From Candidatus Poribacteria bacterium (GTDB taxonomy: Bacteria; Poribacteria; WGA-4E; WGA-3G): a stretch of DNA of 64,000 bases. Positions 53,588-62,531 of the stretch are shown here, in pieces (positions within the stretch are counted from its first letter, which is position 1; every line of letters begins with the position of its first letter). A program made the position numbers and the translations under genes. A model generated the notes under the pieces. That model was not told the DNA's origin. It searched no databases and saw only the letters and a program-made list of their open reading frames with translations. Location of the stretch: assembly GCA_028820635.1 (NCBI GenBank), contig JAPPIG010000131.1, positions 122,712-186,711 of the forward strand, in the 5' to 3' direction.

Positions 53588-54298
53588 CTACTTCTTTTTT
53601 TTCCGATTCTCCATAAACTCGGAGAATTTCAGGTCGTAACCTTCAGCGTCCGCTTGTTCCCAAGCAGCAGCCCATTCTTTCAAAGTTTCCTTCACACGAG
53701 ACAACCGATTCCGCACGGAAGATGGCTTCAATGAAGGAAAAACTTCGCGTAATTCTTCAGCAATTTCTTCGTAACTCTTGCCTGCCTGTTGTAAGTATAA
53801 CATCCGTCGCTCTAATTCGGGTAATTGTTCAATTGTCTCCTGGAGTTTTTCGCGTCGGATACTTTCCATTTCTCGTTGTTGTGCCTCTTGGTGTGCCCTG
53901 ATAGACGCATCTACCATGTCAAATTCAGAGACTTCAGAGGAAGATTCAAACTGTACGCGCTTCTTGTTCTTTCCGTTCTTTCTATGCCATCCTGCAGTAA
54001 GCTGATATGCTACCTTGAACATCCAATTCAAAACATTTTCTGGGTTCCTAACTGTATGCAGATATTCAAATGTTTTTTGGAAAGTGTCGTTGGTAAGTTC
54101 CTCAGCATCACACGAACTCCCAGCATTTCCTAATTTCCTGAGGATAAAATTATAGATAATCTGACGGTTTAACGTATAAAGCTCAGTCATAGCAAGATCA
54201 ATAATTTGTCTGTCGTCAGATTGAAGAATTTGGTAGACCAATTTCGCGTTCCGGGCACGATATTGTTCATCATTCAACAATTTTTCGTTGTCATTCAT
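53588..54298 (-). CDS. ECF-type sigma-70 family factor
   Basis: A 236-residue sigma factor. Region 2 is seen in DAEELTNDTFQKTFEYLHTV and VLNWMFKVAYQLTAGWHRK (DNA melting and -10 contact). Region 4 is LPELERRMLYLQQAGKSYEE and PSSVRNRLSRVKETLKEW, a helix-turn-helix for the -35. No regions 1 or 3 are present, so it is an extracytoplasmic-function type with a short C-terminal extension. It heads a cluster with a small membrane protein, two TPR proteins and a metzincin, which may be its targets. The upstream DNA has two direct copies of AGATAGGGCC at 54302-54327. Confidence 0.88.
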   Translation of the reverse strand: MNDNEKLLNDEQYRARNAKLVYQILQSDDRQIIDLAMTELYTLNRQIIYNFILRKLGNAGSSCDAEELTNDTFQKTFEYLHTVRNPENVLNWMFKVAYQLTAGWHRKNGKNKKRVQFESSSEVSEFDMVDASIRAHQEAQQREMESIRREKLQETIEQLPELERRMLYLQQAGKSYEEIAEELREVFPSLKPSSVRNRLSRVKETLKEWAAAWEQADAEGYDLKFSEFMENRKKKK

Positions 54299-54442
54299 AG
54301 ACGGCCCTATCTGCCGAAGGCCCTATCTCTCGATGAGGATTTTGTCCCTCTAAACTTAATGAATGCGAATTGTGGTTAAACCTCTCATAAAAACCAAAAT
54401 TTCTTCATTTTTCTAATAAGATTTTTGGAATTGTCTTTACTG

Positions 54443-54451
54443 TGCTATAAT
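54443..54451 (+). promoter_or_regulatory. Extended -10 upstream of propeller gene
   Basis: TGCTATAAT; a weak TTTGGA lies 16 nt before TATAAT. It is about 60 nt upstream of the ATG at 54511. Confidence 0.5.
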
Positions 54452-54510
54452 ATTGTAAGTTGCCACCTATAATTGATTTACTTATCGCGTGTTAGCACAA
54501 GAGGTGATAC

Positions 54511-55902
54511 ATGGAACATCGTTATCTCTTTTTGGATATGCATCATATTACTCGGATTGAGGGGCTTTATCGTCGGATGCACCAACCGCAACGGCATCCA
54601 GAAAATCCTATTTTGCGGGGTGAGAATCCGTGGGAGAGTGTCGCATCGCTCTACGGCACAGTGCTTTACGATCCGCAGGATTCGCTTTTCAAAATGTGGT
54701 ATCTCACGGGTCCTTATGTTGATGGCATGGTAGAGGTGCGTCAACGCAAGGCACTTGGTAATATCACGTTGCTTGCCTACGCAACTTCAATCGATGGTGT
54801 GCATTGGGAGAAACCTATCCTAAACCAAGTCGATTTTGAAGGAAGCACAGCGAACAATCTTATTGATGTCGGACGAACAAACTGCGAGGGTATGGCTGTC
54901 CTCTACGATAAAAATGAAACGGATCCTGCTCGTCGTTACAAAGGTTTTTATTGGGAGCATGGCGGAATTGATACGTTTATTCAGCATGAAGGACGCACAA
55001 TCTGGGGACATGGAGAGGGGGACGGTATGTGGATGTCATTTTCACCTGATGGCGTTCATTGGACAAACTACGAGAACAATCCTGTCATTCCGCTCGGTAG
55101 CGACACGACTCAATCGTTGGTATGGGACCCGAAATTACAGAAGTACGTTGTGTTCGGACGATTTGGGGCTGGTGGACGTAAAACAGCACGTGCTGAAAGT
55201 AGTGACGGCATCCACTTTAGCGAACCAATACTGGTTCTGGAATGTGATGAAATTGATGAAGGTGGCACGCAAATTTACGGCATGCCGATTAATATCTACG
55301 AAGGCATCTATATCGGTATGATCTGGATTTATAGAGAAGGCGTTGATGGCACTATTGACACATCATTGGCAACCAGTCGAGATGGAATCAATTGGCAACG
55401 GGTTTTAGACCGACAAACTTTTCTGACGCTTGGGGAGAAAGGGAGTTGGGAAGATGGCATGGTGCGTATCAGTCAAAATTTCATCACATATAATGACCAA
55501 CTCTATTTCTATTATGGTGGTGTGAATGGACCGCATACCGGCAGAAAATTCAAGCAGGTTGAACGTAAACACAAATCTATGCTGGGACTTGCGACATTGC
55601 GACGTGATGGTTTCGTCTCGCTTGATGCTGGAGAAACGGAAGGATACATGCTGACGAAACCTTTGACGCTTGATGGCAAAGACTTAAACCTCAACGTTGA
55701 TGCAAGCCAAGGCTATGTTGCCGTCACAATTACGGATGATACGGGAACATCTTTGGAGGATTACACATCTGAACGAATTATTGGAGATGAATTGGAGGCT
55801 ACCGTCAATTTTAGTCGTCCGCTGGAAGCGATAGAGGGGAGAGAAGTACGATTACGGTTTCAATTGAAAGATGCGAGTTTATATTCCTATTGGTTTGCTT
55901 AA
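54511..55902 (+). CDS. Glycosidase-like five-bladed beta-propeller protein
   Basis: A 463-residue cytoplasmic protein similar in layout to GH32/GH43-type propellers. Blade repeats of the type ASIDGVHWEKPI, FSPDGVHWTNYENNP, SSDGIHFSEPIL and SRDGINWQRVL are clear, with LYDPQDSLFKMWYLTG at the start. The C-terminal part (GYVAVTITDDTGTSLEDYTS) looks like a beta-sandwich, as in GH32. No signal peptide is present. GAGGTGAT precedes the start. Substrate unknown; it may act on glycosides or be a non-catalytic homologue. Confidence 0.7.
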   Translation: MEHRYLFLDMHHITRIEGLYRRMHQPQRHPENPILRGENPWESVASLYGTVLYDPQDSLFKMWYLTGPYVDGMVEVRQRKALGNITLLAYATSIDGVHWEKPILNQVDFEGSTANNLIDVGRTNCEGMAVLYDKNETDPARRYKGFYWEHGGIDTFIQHEGRTIWGHGEGDGMWMSFSPDGVHWTNYENNPVIPLGSDTTQSLVWDPKLQKYVVFGRFGAGGRKTARAESSDGIHFSEPILVLECDEIDEGGTQIYGMPINIYEGIYIGMIWIYREGVDGTIDTSLATSRDGINWQRVLDRQTFLTLGEKGSWEDGMVRISQNFITYNDQLYFYYGGVNGPHTGRKFKQVERKHKSMLGLATLRRDGFVSLDAGETEGYMLTKPLTLDGKDLNLNVDASQGYVAVTITDDTGTSLEDYTSERIIGDELEATVNFSRPLEAIEGREVRLRFQLKDASLYSYWFA

Positions 55903-55975
55903 TAGTGAGAACTACACTATCCATAGAATTATAGTTAAATCTAAAATATGTAAATACTCTCTGTAGGCGCGATTT

Positions 55976-56005
55976 CAAACCGCGCCTACCATACAGTGTG
56001 TTAGT
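55976..56005. repeat. Hairpin repeat of the GTAGGCGCG type
   Basis: GTAGGCGCG and CGCGCCTAC form a perfect 9-bp stem with a 9-nt loop in the spacer before the cupin gene. It resembles the other TAGG(A/C)G hairpin repeats. Confidence 0.55.
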
Positions 56006-56056
56006 AATTATGTGTTTTACAACTTTTATAGGCAGATTTTTGTGCAAGGAGGAAAA

Positions 56057-56467
56057 ATGAAATATATTTATCACAAAGAAGATGCCGAAGTCGTTCGGAT
56101 TGAAGGCGATGCGCCACGAACACTCTATACACTCATTGAACCGAATACCAGAGACACAGAAAACTTCGCAATGGGATTAGAGGAAATTGACCCGCATAGC
56201 GAAATTCCGATGCACTCACACAGTGAAGCAGAGGAGATTATTTTTGTGTTCGGAGGGAAAGGGAAGGCATTTGTTGACGATGAGGTGGCAGAGTTGAAAC
56301 CCGGTACGGTTATCTATCTTCCACCGAATGTTGAACACCGCTTTGTCAACACAGGCGATGAACCGCTTTGGATTACATGGACGCTTTCACCACCCGGTTT
56401 TGAGAAACAGATTCGCAAAATTGCAGATGGGTCTGCGGGGATGGAAGTTTTCAGCGAATCTGATTAG
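56057..56467 (+). CDS. Cupin-domain protein
   Basis: A 136-residue single cupin. Motif 1 is EIPMHSHSEAEEIIFVFGGKG (two His, Glu) and motif 2 GTVIYLPPNVEHRFVNTGDE (His). The start at 56057 follows AAGGAGG. It is 154 nt downstream of the propeller gene and converges with fusA, overlapping its stop by 3 nt. The activity is unknown; it is only distantly like the cupin at 18994. Confidence 0.82.
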   Translation: MKYIYHKEDAEVVRIEGDAPRTLYTLIEPNTRDTENFAMGLEEIDPHSEIPMHSHSEAEEIIFVFGGKGKAFVDDEVAELKPGTVIYLPPNVEHRFVNTGDEPLWITWTLSPPGFEKQIRKIADGSAGMEVFSESD

Positions 56468-58569
56468 GTTGTTCCTGATGCGTTGACAGATGATGGTGCC
56501 ACATCGTAATGTGAAAACTCCAATGTAAACGTACCGCGTCCTTGTGTCATGGAACGAAGACGAGTTGTATATTGAAATGTCTCTGCTAACGGGATAATGG
56601 CATTTATAACGTTAGATGCGTCTTGAGATGTTGTTTCGTTGATTTGTGCACGGCGTGAATTGAGGTCACCAATCACCTTCCCAACGTGTTCATCCGACAC
56701 AGTGATATGTATTTGCATAATCGGTTCAAGGAGTAACGGATTCGCTTGTCTCACAGCCTTTTCAAAGGCAAGCACAGCTGCCGCCTCAAAAGCCACTTCC
56801 GATGAATCGGTGGAATGGGTAGAACCACCAGTAAGTGTCACCTTAATGTCTTGCAGTGCGTATCCCATAAGCGCGCCAGACCCCATTGCGCCTTCCAACG
56901 CGTTCTGAATAGATGGAATGTACTGCCTCGGAATTTGTGTTTCATCGGTTCTGTCCTCAAACTGAAATCCTTGATCTCGTTCCAACGGTGCCACAGTAAG
57001 CACCACATCCCCGTAAATGCCTTCTTCATCCGTTTTATGGATATGTGTGCCACGTGCCTCTGCAGTCGTTTTAATCGTCTCACGATACGCCACCTGCAGC
57101 TTGCTAACCCGTGCGTTCACACCAAATTCGCGGATCATGCGGTCAGTAAGTATTTCTAAATGGAGTTCCCCCATGCCAGAGATAATCCGTTGTCCCGTCT
57201 CCTTATCAATACCGACGGTAAAGGTTGGGTCTTCGTCCATGAGTTTTTCAAGCGTTTCCTCTAATGCGTCCGTATCACTGGCGCGTTCAGGTTCAATCGC
57301 AACAGAGATAACCGGTGGCGGAAACTCAATTGATTCCAGCAATAGTGGATGGTCAACTTCACTCAAAGTGTGTCCTGTTTTTGTACTGCGCATTCCGACA
57401 AGTGCTACAATATCACCCGCATAAGCGGCATCACACGTAGCCTCTTTATTAGCGTGCATCTGCAGAATACGATTGACTCGTTCCCGCTTTTCTGTTGCCA
57501 CGTTATAGACAACTGCTCCCCGCTTGAGCGTGCCAGAATAGACGCGGCAGTACACCAGTTTATCCACAGTATCATGGCTTGCCACCTTAAACGCTAATGC
57601 AGAAAAGGGTTCAGTATCGTCTGCTTGACGAATTACTTTATCTACAGTGTCAGAAGAATCACGTTTAGGGGATTTCCTTTTAGAAGTTTTTGGAATCTCA
57701 CCTTCAATTGGCGGCACATCAATTGGGGAGGGTAAGAAATCAATAACCGCATCAAGAAGCGGCTGAACTCCCTGATTTTTTAGGGAACTTCCGCACAGTA
57801 TCGGTACTAAACTTCCTTTCAACGTAGCACTTCGAATGCCTGTAACTAATTCAGTTGCAGTAATTTCGCTTCCTTCAAGATATTTTTCAAGGAGGGTATC
57901 ATCTTCAGACGCTACATTTTCAACAAGGGATTCGCGTGCAGCGTTCGCTGCTTCCTGAAATTCTGGAGGGATATCTACTTCCTGGTATGTCTTCCCTTGG
58001 TCAGCCTCATCCCAATGAATCGCTTTCATTGAAATTAGATCAACCACACCAGTGAAATCACGTCCTTCGCCAAGCGGTATTTGTAGCGGCACAGGATTCG
58101 TGCCAAATCGTTCGTCCATCATCTCAAGCACACGAGAGAAATTTGCGCCAACCCTATCCATCTTATTGACAAATGCGATACGCGGTATTTGATAACGTTC
58201 CGCTTGATTCCAAACCGTTTCGGATTGCGGTTCTACACCACCGACTGCACAGAACAAGGCAATAGCACCGTCCAAAACTCGTAATGAACGTTCTACTTCT
58301 ACGGTGAAATCAACGTGTCCTGGGGTATCAATCAGATGGATTGCGTGATCTCGCCAGAAACAGGTTGTAGCGGCAGCAGTAATTGTCACACCGCGTTCGC
58401 GTTCCTGCACCATCCAATCCATCTCAGCGGTGCCATCGTCTACTGTGCCGATTTTATGTTTTTTGCCTGTATAAAAGAGAATTCGTTCGGTAGTGGTTGT
58501 TTTGCCTGCATCAATGTGCGCTGCAATACCGATGTTGCGGACGTTTTCTATTGGATATTCGCGTGCCAT
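56464..58569 (-). CDS. fusA: Elongation factor G
   Basis: EF-G is the GTPase that drives translocation on the ribosome. The 701-residue protein has G1 AHIDAGKTTTTERI, switch I RGVTITAAATT, G3 DTPGHVDF and G4 NKMD, then domains II to V with QVAYRETIKT and GEV-like GKVIGDLNSRR near the end. A basic, Ser-rich insertion (KTSKRKSPKRDSSDTVDK, about residues 290-307) lies between G domain and domain II. It is not next to rpsL/rpsG/tuf, so it may be a second EF-G. Its end overlaps the converging cupin gene. Confidence 0.95.
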   Translation of the reverse strand: MAREYPIENVRNIGIAAHIDAGKTTTTERILFYTGKKHKIGTVDDGTAEMDWMVQERERGVTITAAATTCFWRDHAIHLIDTPGHVDFTVEVERSLRVLDGAIALFCAVGGVEPQSETVWNQAERYQIPRIAFVNKMDRVGANFSRVLEMMDERFGTNPVPLQIPLGEGRDFTGVVDLISMKAIHWDEADQGKTYQEVDIPPEFQEAANAARESLVENVASEDDTLLEKYLEGSEITATELVTGIRSATLKGSLVPILCGSSLKNQGVQPLLDAVIDFLPSPIDVPPIEGEIPKTSKRKSPKRDSSDTVDKVIRQADDTEPFSALAFKVASHDTVDKLVYCRVYSGTLKRGAVVYNVATEKRERVNRILQMHANKEATCDAAYAGDIVALVGMRSTKTGHTLSEVDHPLLLESIEFPPPVISVAIEPERASDTDALEETLEKLMDEDPTFTVGIDKETGQRIISGMGELHLEILTDRMIREFGVNARVSKLQVAYRETIKTTAEARGTHIHKTDEEGIYGDVVLTVAPLERDQGFQFEDRTDETQIPRQYIPSIQNALEGAMGSGALMGYALQDIKVTLTGGSTHSTDSSEVAFEAAAVLAFEKAVRQANPLLLEPIMQIHITVSDEHVGKVIGDLNSRRAQINETTSQDASNVINAIIPLAETFQYTTRLRSMTQGRGTFTLEFSHYDVAPSSVNASGTT

Positions 58570-58599
58570 CTATTTCCTTTGAAGTAACTGAGAGTATTC

Positions 58600-59601
58600 C
58601 TACATATCACTGTTCCACTGAAGAACAACACCAAGTAATCCGGGATTCCATTCCATAAGCAGTTGATACGCCTTTGGAGCATCGTGTCCTGGCACCCGAT
58701 GACTAATCATAGGTGCAACAATAAAACGTCTCTGTGCGATAAGCGATAACATCAGTCGACTATCATCTTCACTCGTCCAGAAATTTGGGGATGACTCTTG
58801 ACGCGGACGAATTGAATTATGTGCGCCATAAAGAATAAGACCCTTTTTGTGAACATCCCGATAGAAATTAACACTTGGCGTTTCACCGCGTGTGCTTGCT
58901 AACAGCACAATCCGCGCGCCCCAGCCTGCCACAGCTAACGCAGTGCTAATCGCATCTGGATGTCCTGTTGCTTCAATAACGACTGCCGGTCCTTTGCCCA
59001 TCGTAGCACCCGCTAACCGTTCGGAAAAACCTGTATCTTCGGGATTTAGTGTGTCGTCTGCACCAATGCTTTTAGAAAGTTCAAGTCGACTATCGGTTAA
59101 ATCCGCTGCAATTACAGGGATTGCCCCACTCATTTTTGAGAGTTGCAACGCAAGCAACCCGATAAGTCCTTGCCCTAAAACCAAAGTCGGTTCTCCCAAT
59201 TCTATTCTTGCTTTCCGGACCCCTTGTAGTGCAATCGCGCTGAGATTAAAAAAGACCATTTCCTCGGCTCGCGCGTCAGACAATTCTACTTTCAGTAAAC
59301 GATTCGGTGATGCGACAAAGTGGCTGGTGTGTCCCTGTGTTGTAGCGACGCGATCGCCTACCACATATCCGCTAACATTTTTGCCGACCTCTACCACTTT
59401 ACCGATATTACTATAGCCGGGACGAGAAGGATAGTTGCCTCGTGCATTCGGGAGTCCTAACAAAAAAGCACGCTCTGTGCCAGGACTGATAAGCGTACAT
59501 TCGGTTGCAACCAGAACTTCATCATCTTTGATAGCAGGTAGTTCAAACGCCTCAATATCAACTTTGGCGCGATCTGGCCAAATAACCCGTTGTCCTTTCA
59601 T
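58600..59601 (-). CDS. MDR-superfamily zinc-type dehydrogenase-like protein
   Basis: A 333-residue medium-chain dehydrogenase/reductase. It has a GroES-like start (TLISPGTERAFLLGL, GYSNIGKVVEVGKNVSGYVVGDRV) and a Rossmann domain (TLVLGQGLIGLLALQLSK). The usual Cys-Gly-(Ser/Thr)-Asp catalytic zinc ligand is replaced by ISPGTE, and the structural zinc cysteines are missing. It resembles BchC- or threonine-dehydrogenase-like proteins lacking zinc. The ATG at 59601 is chosen; AGAGG lies about 10 nt upstream, right after the hairpin at 59621-59681. Confidence 0.8.
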   Translation of the reverse strand: MKGQRVIWPDRAKVDIEAFELPAIKDDEVLVATECTLISPGTERAFLLGLPNARGNYPSRPGYSNIGKVVEVGKNVSGYVVGDRVATTQGHTSHFVASPNRLLKVELSDARAEEMVFFNLSAIALQGVRKARIELGEPTLVLGQGLIGLLALQLSKMSGAIPVIAADLTDSRLELSKSIGADDTLNPEDTGFSERLAGATMGKGPAVVIEATGHPDAISTALAVAGWGARIVLLASTRGETPSVNFYRDVHKKGLILYGAHNSIRPRQESSPNFWTSEDDSRLMLSLIAQRRFIVAPMISHRVPGHDAPKAYQLLMEWNPGLLGVVLQWNSDM

Positions 59602-59620
59602 GAAACTCAAACCTCTTAAA

Positions 59621-59681
59621 AAACTTGAAGGATAGCCGTTTTTTCAGAAGTGTATCACAAAAACGACTATCCTTCAAGTTT
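59621..59681 (-). terminator. Long hairpin between degP and MDR gene
   Basis: AAACTTGAAGGATAG plus CGTTTTT pairs with AAAAACG plus CTATCCTTCAAGTTT, about 22 bp with one mismatch. On the minus strand a run of T follows. It ends 20 nt before the MDR ATG, so it could terminate degP mRNA or attenuate the MDR gene. Confidence 0.7.
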
Positions 59682-59730
59682 TAATTTAGGGTCTACTGCT
59701 TAGCCAAGTGTTAATTGATGAGTCTTAAAA

Positions 59731-59792
59731 GTAGTCGGGAATCCAAATCAACGGTATGAATGCCTTTTGGCATTCCCCGGAGTTCCCTCCTA
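59731..59792 (-). repeat. 62-nt dispersed repeat (copy B)
   Basis: Inverted near-identical copy of 53401-53463, beginning GTAGTCGGGAATCC on the plus strand and ending GAGTTCCCTCCTA. No flanking inverted repeats like those at 53359 were found. A further GAGCGATCTCCGATCG hairpin follows at 59816-59831. Confidence 0.8.
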
Positions 59793-59870
59793 CCATAAGT
59801 AATCCATCGGTAGAGAGCGATCTCCGATCGAAACCGACAATAATATGTTGACGAAGCACTACTGATAAAC

Positions 59871-61511
59871 CTAACGGTCATCGGGATTATTCTTTTTTTC
59901 AGAGTCAATTTTCAATGTAAAATAATTCCCGCGGTGGTTCGGGTCTTTGACATAAACGAGTGCCAATTTTTCCTTGACTTTTTTCAATTCTTCGACGATT
60001 CTTTCGTAATCTTTCAGGTTTTCAACGGGTTTATAGTCAATCTCCTTGATGAGATACCCTTTTTGAATGCCATTTTCCGCAGCTTGGCTATCAGCATCAA
60101 CCTGCATTACGATAACACCCGTTTCGTTTTGATATCCGTATCGTTTTGCAAGTTCGGGTGTCAATTTTTGAACTTGCATCCCAGCAAATTCCTCCGTTTC
60201 CGGTAGTTTTTCAGGAGGCATCGGGAGGGGTTCGGGAGTAGAACCAGAGCGAAGACTTGCTATAACTTCTTCAGTCCGTTTCTCTAATTTTACAGTCAAC
60301 TCTTTCTCTTTTCCTTTCCGATGAACTTTTATTCGAACAGATGTACCGACCGGTGTTGCTCCGACAGCATGTATCAAATGCGTTGAATCTTGAATAACCT
60401 CATCATTAAATTCAAGGATAATGTCCCCATGCTGAATCCCGCTTTTTTCTGCAGGACTACCCGGACCGACTTCAATGACGAGTGCCCCGCGCGGTTTATC
60501 AAAATCAAGTTTTTCAGCTAAATCGTGACTCACTGACCTCATCGTTATCCCGAGCCAACCGCGCACGATTTCTCCATGTTCAATCAGTTGAGGCATCAAC
60601 TTTGCTGCGGTGTTACTCGGAATAGCAAAGCCGATACCGACGTTTCCGACAGTGAATCCATTAGTAGCAATCAAAGTATTAATGCCAACCAATTCACCTC
60701 GGATATTAATCAGTGCGCCGCCGCTATTTCCTTGATTAATTGGGGCATCCGTTTGTATAAAATTACTATACTGAATCCTTGTGCTGGCACGGTTTTTCGC
60801 ACTCACAATGCCGCGTGTCACAGTTTGTGAAAGGTTAAACGGCGTTCCAATTGCAACAACCCATTCACCTACTTCAAGCGCGTCTGAATCACCAAACGGA
60901 AGAGCGGAAAGTTTTTCGGCATCAATCTTGAGAACTGCTAAATCAGTCCCATTGACTTCAGTGCCACCGGGGTCTTGTCCAATTAATTCCGCATCGTATT
61001 CTTTACCGTTTGGGAGAGTAACAGCAATTTTAACTGCATTATCAACAACATGGTTATTCGTAAGAATATAACCCTCTTCGCTGACAATTACACCTGAACC
61101 TATTTGTTTAGTCTGAATGGTTCGCGGCGGATCATCGGTTGGTGTTTCCTCTTCAAAATTACGATCATACCATTCCTCGCCAAACCAACGCCTCAAGTCT
61201 TCCCTGTTAAATTCATCATTTGGAAAGATTCGTATGGAATTTCTTCGTTCAACAGGTCGTTTTGATGTAGTTGTAATTTGTACGATAGACGGGCGCGTCT
61301 TAGCTACCAAATTAATAAACGCGCGATTGGCACGTTCTAAAGCCTGAAAATCTGCTAATTCCTCAGGGTTTACATTTGTGTCCCCAATTGCTGTCGGCAC
61401 AACAAACTTATCTGCGCCTTGGTTAATCATAAGTCCTGCTACAACGGCAAGTCCAGCTAATATTAAAAGTATTGCTGCGCGTCTGCCGAGTATGTGTCTG
61501 AAATTTAACAT
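59871..61511 (-). CDS. degP: DegP/HtrA-family periplasmic serine protease
   Basis: A 546-residue envelope protease/chaperone. The start at 61511 follows GGAGG and gives an N-terminal membrane anchor or signal (residues 12-30). The trypsin-like domain has the triad H154 (TNNHVVD), D190 (GTDLAVLK) and S263 (NQGNSGGA). Two PDZ domains follow: one from LGITMRSVSHDLAEKL with GDIILEFNDEVI, and a second from MQVQKLTPELAKRYGY with KGYLIKEIDYKPV. The linker after residue 90 (RRNSIRIFPNDEF) is the LA-loop. It degrades misfolded periplasmic proteins. Confidence 0.94.
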   Translation of the reverse strand: MLNFRHILGRRAAILLILAGLAVVAGLMINQGADKFVVPTAIGDTNVNPEELADFQALERANRAFINLVAKTRPSIVQITTTSKRPVERRNSIRIFPNDEFNREDLRRWFGEEWYDRNFEEETPTDDPPRTIQTKQIGSGVIVSEEGYILTNNHVVDNAVKIAVTLPNGKEYDAELIGQDPGGTEVNGTDLAVLKIDAEKLSALPFGDSDALEVGEWVVAIGTPFNLSQTVTRGIVSAKNRASTRIQYSNFIQTDAPINQGNSGGALINIRGELVGINTLIATNGFTVGNVGIGFAIPSNTAAKLMPQLIEHGEIVRGWLGITMRSVSHDLAEKLDFDKPRGALVIEVGPGSPAEKSGIQHGDIILEFNDEVIQDSTHLIHAVGATPVGTSVRIKVHRKGKEKELTVKLEKRTEEVIASLRSGSTPEPLPMPPEKLPETEEFAGMQVQKLTPELAKRYGYQNETGVIVMQVDADSQAAENGIQKGYLIKEIDYKPVENLKDYERIVEELKKVKEKLALVYVKDPNHRGNYFTLKIDSEKKNNPDDR

Positions 61512-61637
61512 GGTATAAAACCTCCAGTTATTTTTTTTTTTGCAAGCCAAGTGGGCTTTTTAAATTTATGGTGTCTATGCCTAAAAACACACCTATTAGA
61601 AAATAAAGTTGCAAAAAAGTTCATAAAAATTACGGTT

Positions 61638-61991
61638 TTATTCACCACGCGAAATTTTGTTCACATGTTCACGCACAATATGCTCAGGACATGACTTGAT
61701 AAATAACCACGCGCCCGGCAATAAAATAATCAATGCCCCTATGGCAATATCGTCAAAACGTCCCACAAGCGGTAGAAAATCAAATATGAGGTCAATCGGG
61801 TAGACCAAGTAAGCAATCGCAAAGGCACCCGCGAGAATTTGGAAAATAACGAGAATCGCCTTCCGATAGATAGGCACACGCTCGTCCCGGAAAAGCCGCA
61901 TCGTCAACCGGATGAAGTTCGGAAAATGGAGAAAGATACGTAGAAAACGAAATATACCTCGTCCTCTACTGCCAAAGAAAAAAGGATTCAT
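61638..61991 (-). CDS. DUF1232 (YkvA-like) membrane protein
   Basis: A 117-residue protein of the DUF1232 family. The core is ILAGAFAIAYLVYPIDLIFD, followed by FLPLVGRFDDIAIGALII, matching the family's YxxxPxDxIPDxxPxxGxxDD pattern. Two hydrophobic helices are present and the N-terminus is basic. The function of the family is unknown. No strong ribosome site is seen. It precedes degP by 126 nt. Confidence 0.85.
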   Translation of the reverse strand: MNPFFFGSRGRGIFRFLRIFLHFPNFIRLTMRLFRDERVPIYRKAILVIFQILAGAFAIAYLVYPIDLIFDFLPLVGRFDDIAIGALIILLPGAWLFIKSCPEHIVREHVNKISRGE

Positions 61992-62115
61992 GATGTGTTA
62001 ATTTTATCAAATTTTGTGTTTTATGTGCAAATTATTTTATTTGTTGACAGAGGCGGTCAATTTCGGTTTTTTGTCCGTTAGAGCCGCAGAGTTGCGATTT
62101 GGAGGTCGTTTCTAC

Positions 62116-62157
62116 AAAAAGTATACCGTACGGTATACTTTTTTATACCGTGGTATA
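62116..62157. promoter_or_regulatory. Tandem palindromes, operator-like or terminator-like
   Basis: A perfect 28-bp palindrome occupies 62116-62143; its core is GTATACCGTACGGTATAC with A5 and T5 flanks. A second, TATACC-GT-GGTATA, is at 62144-62157. They share the half-site TATACCGT and their centres are 21 bp apart, two helical turns. This fits a dimeric repressor. The T-run also allows a terminator reading. Confidence 0.6.
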
Positions 62158-62531
62158 TTTTTGAAATTACCTATACATCCAGTCTATGTAAGGGTTTATA
62201 GGCATTTTTATCATTTTCAATAAATTTTATTTTTTGTATTCTCATCTGTATTGATGAACACGGTTTTCCTCTTGTAGCAGATATATTATTTTGATAAGTT
62301 TTGCGTTTAGGGATTGGTTTTGTTTTTTCATACTGATATTATACCTTGTTCTATGTAGTGATAAGAAGTTTTTGTGGTTTGCCGAACAATAGATATCCAA
62401 TATATTTCCAATAAGTTTGCGAAAAAAAATTAGATTGATAGTTTTTGCATTTCGATGCGCGCGGATCTTTGGAATTTTGGTAAAGGAAAATTATTGGAGA
62501 ATTGGATGCCTCTGATTTCATTGAATTTATC

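Noticed and set aside
62014..62223. Plus-strand 69-codon frame
   Set aside because: It runs through a dispersed repeat and two palindromes, has no ribosome site, and its composition is not protein-like.
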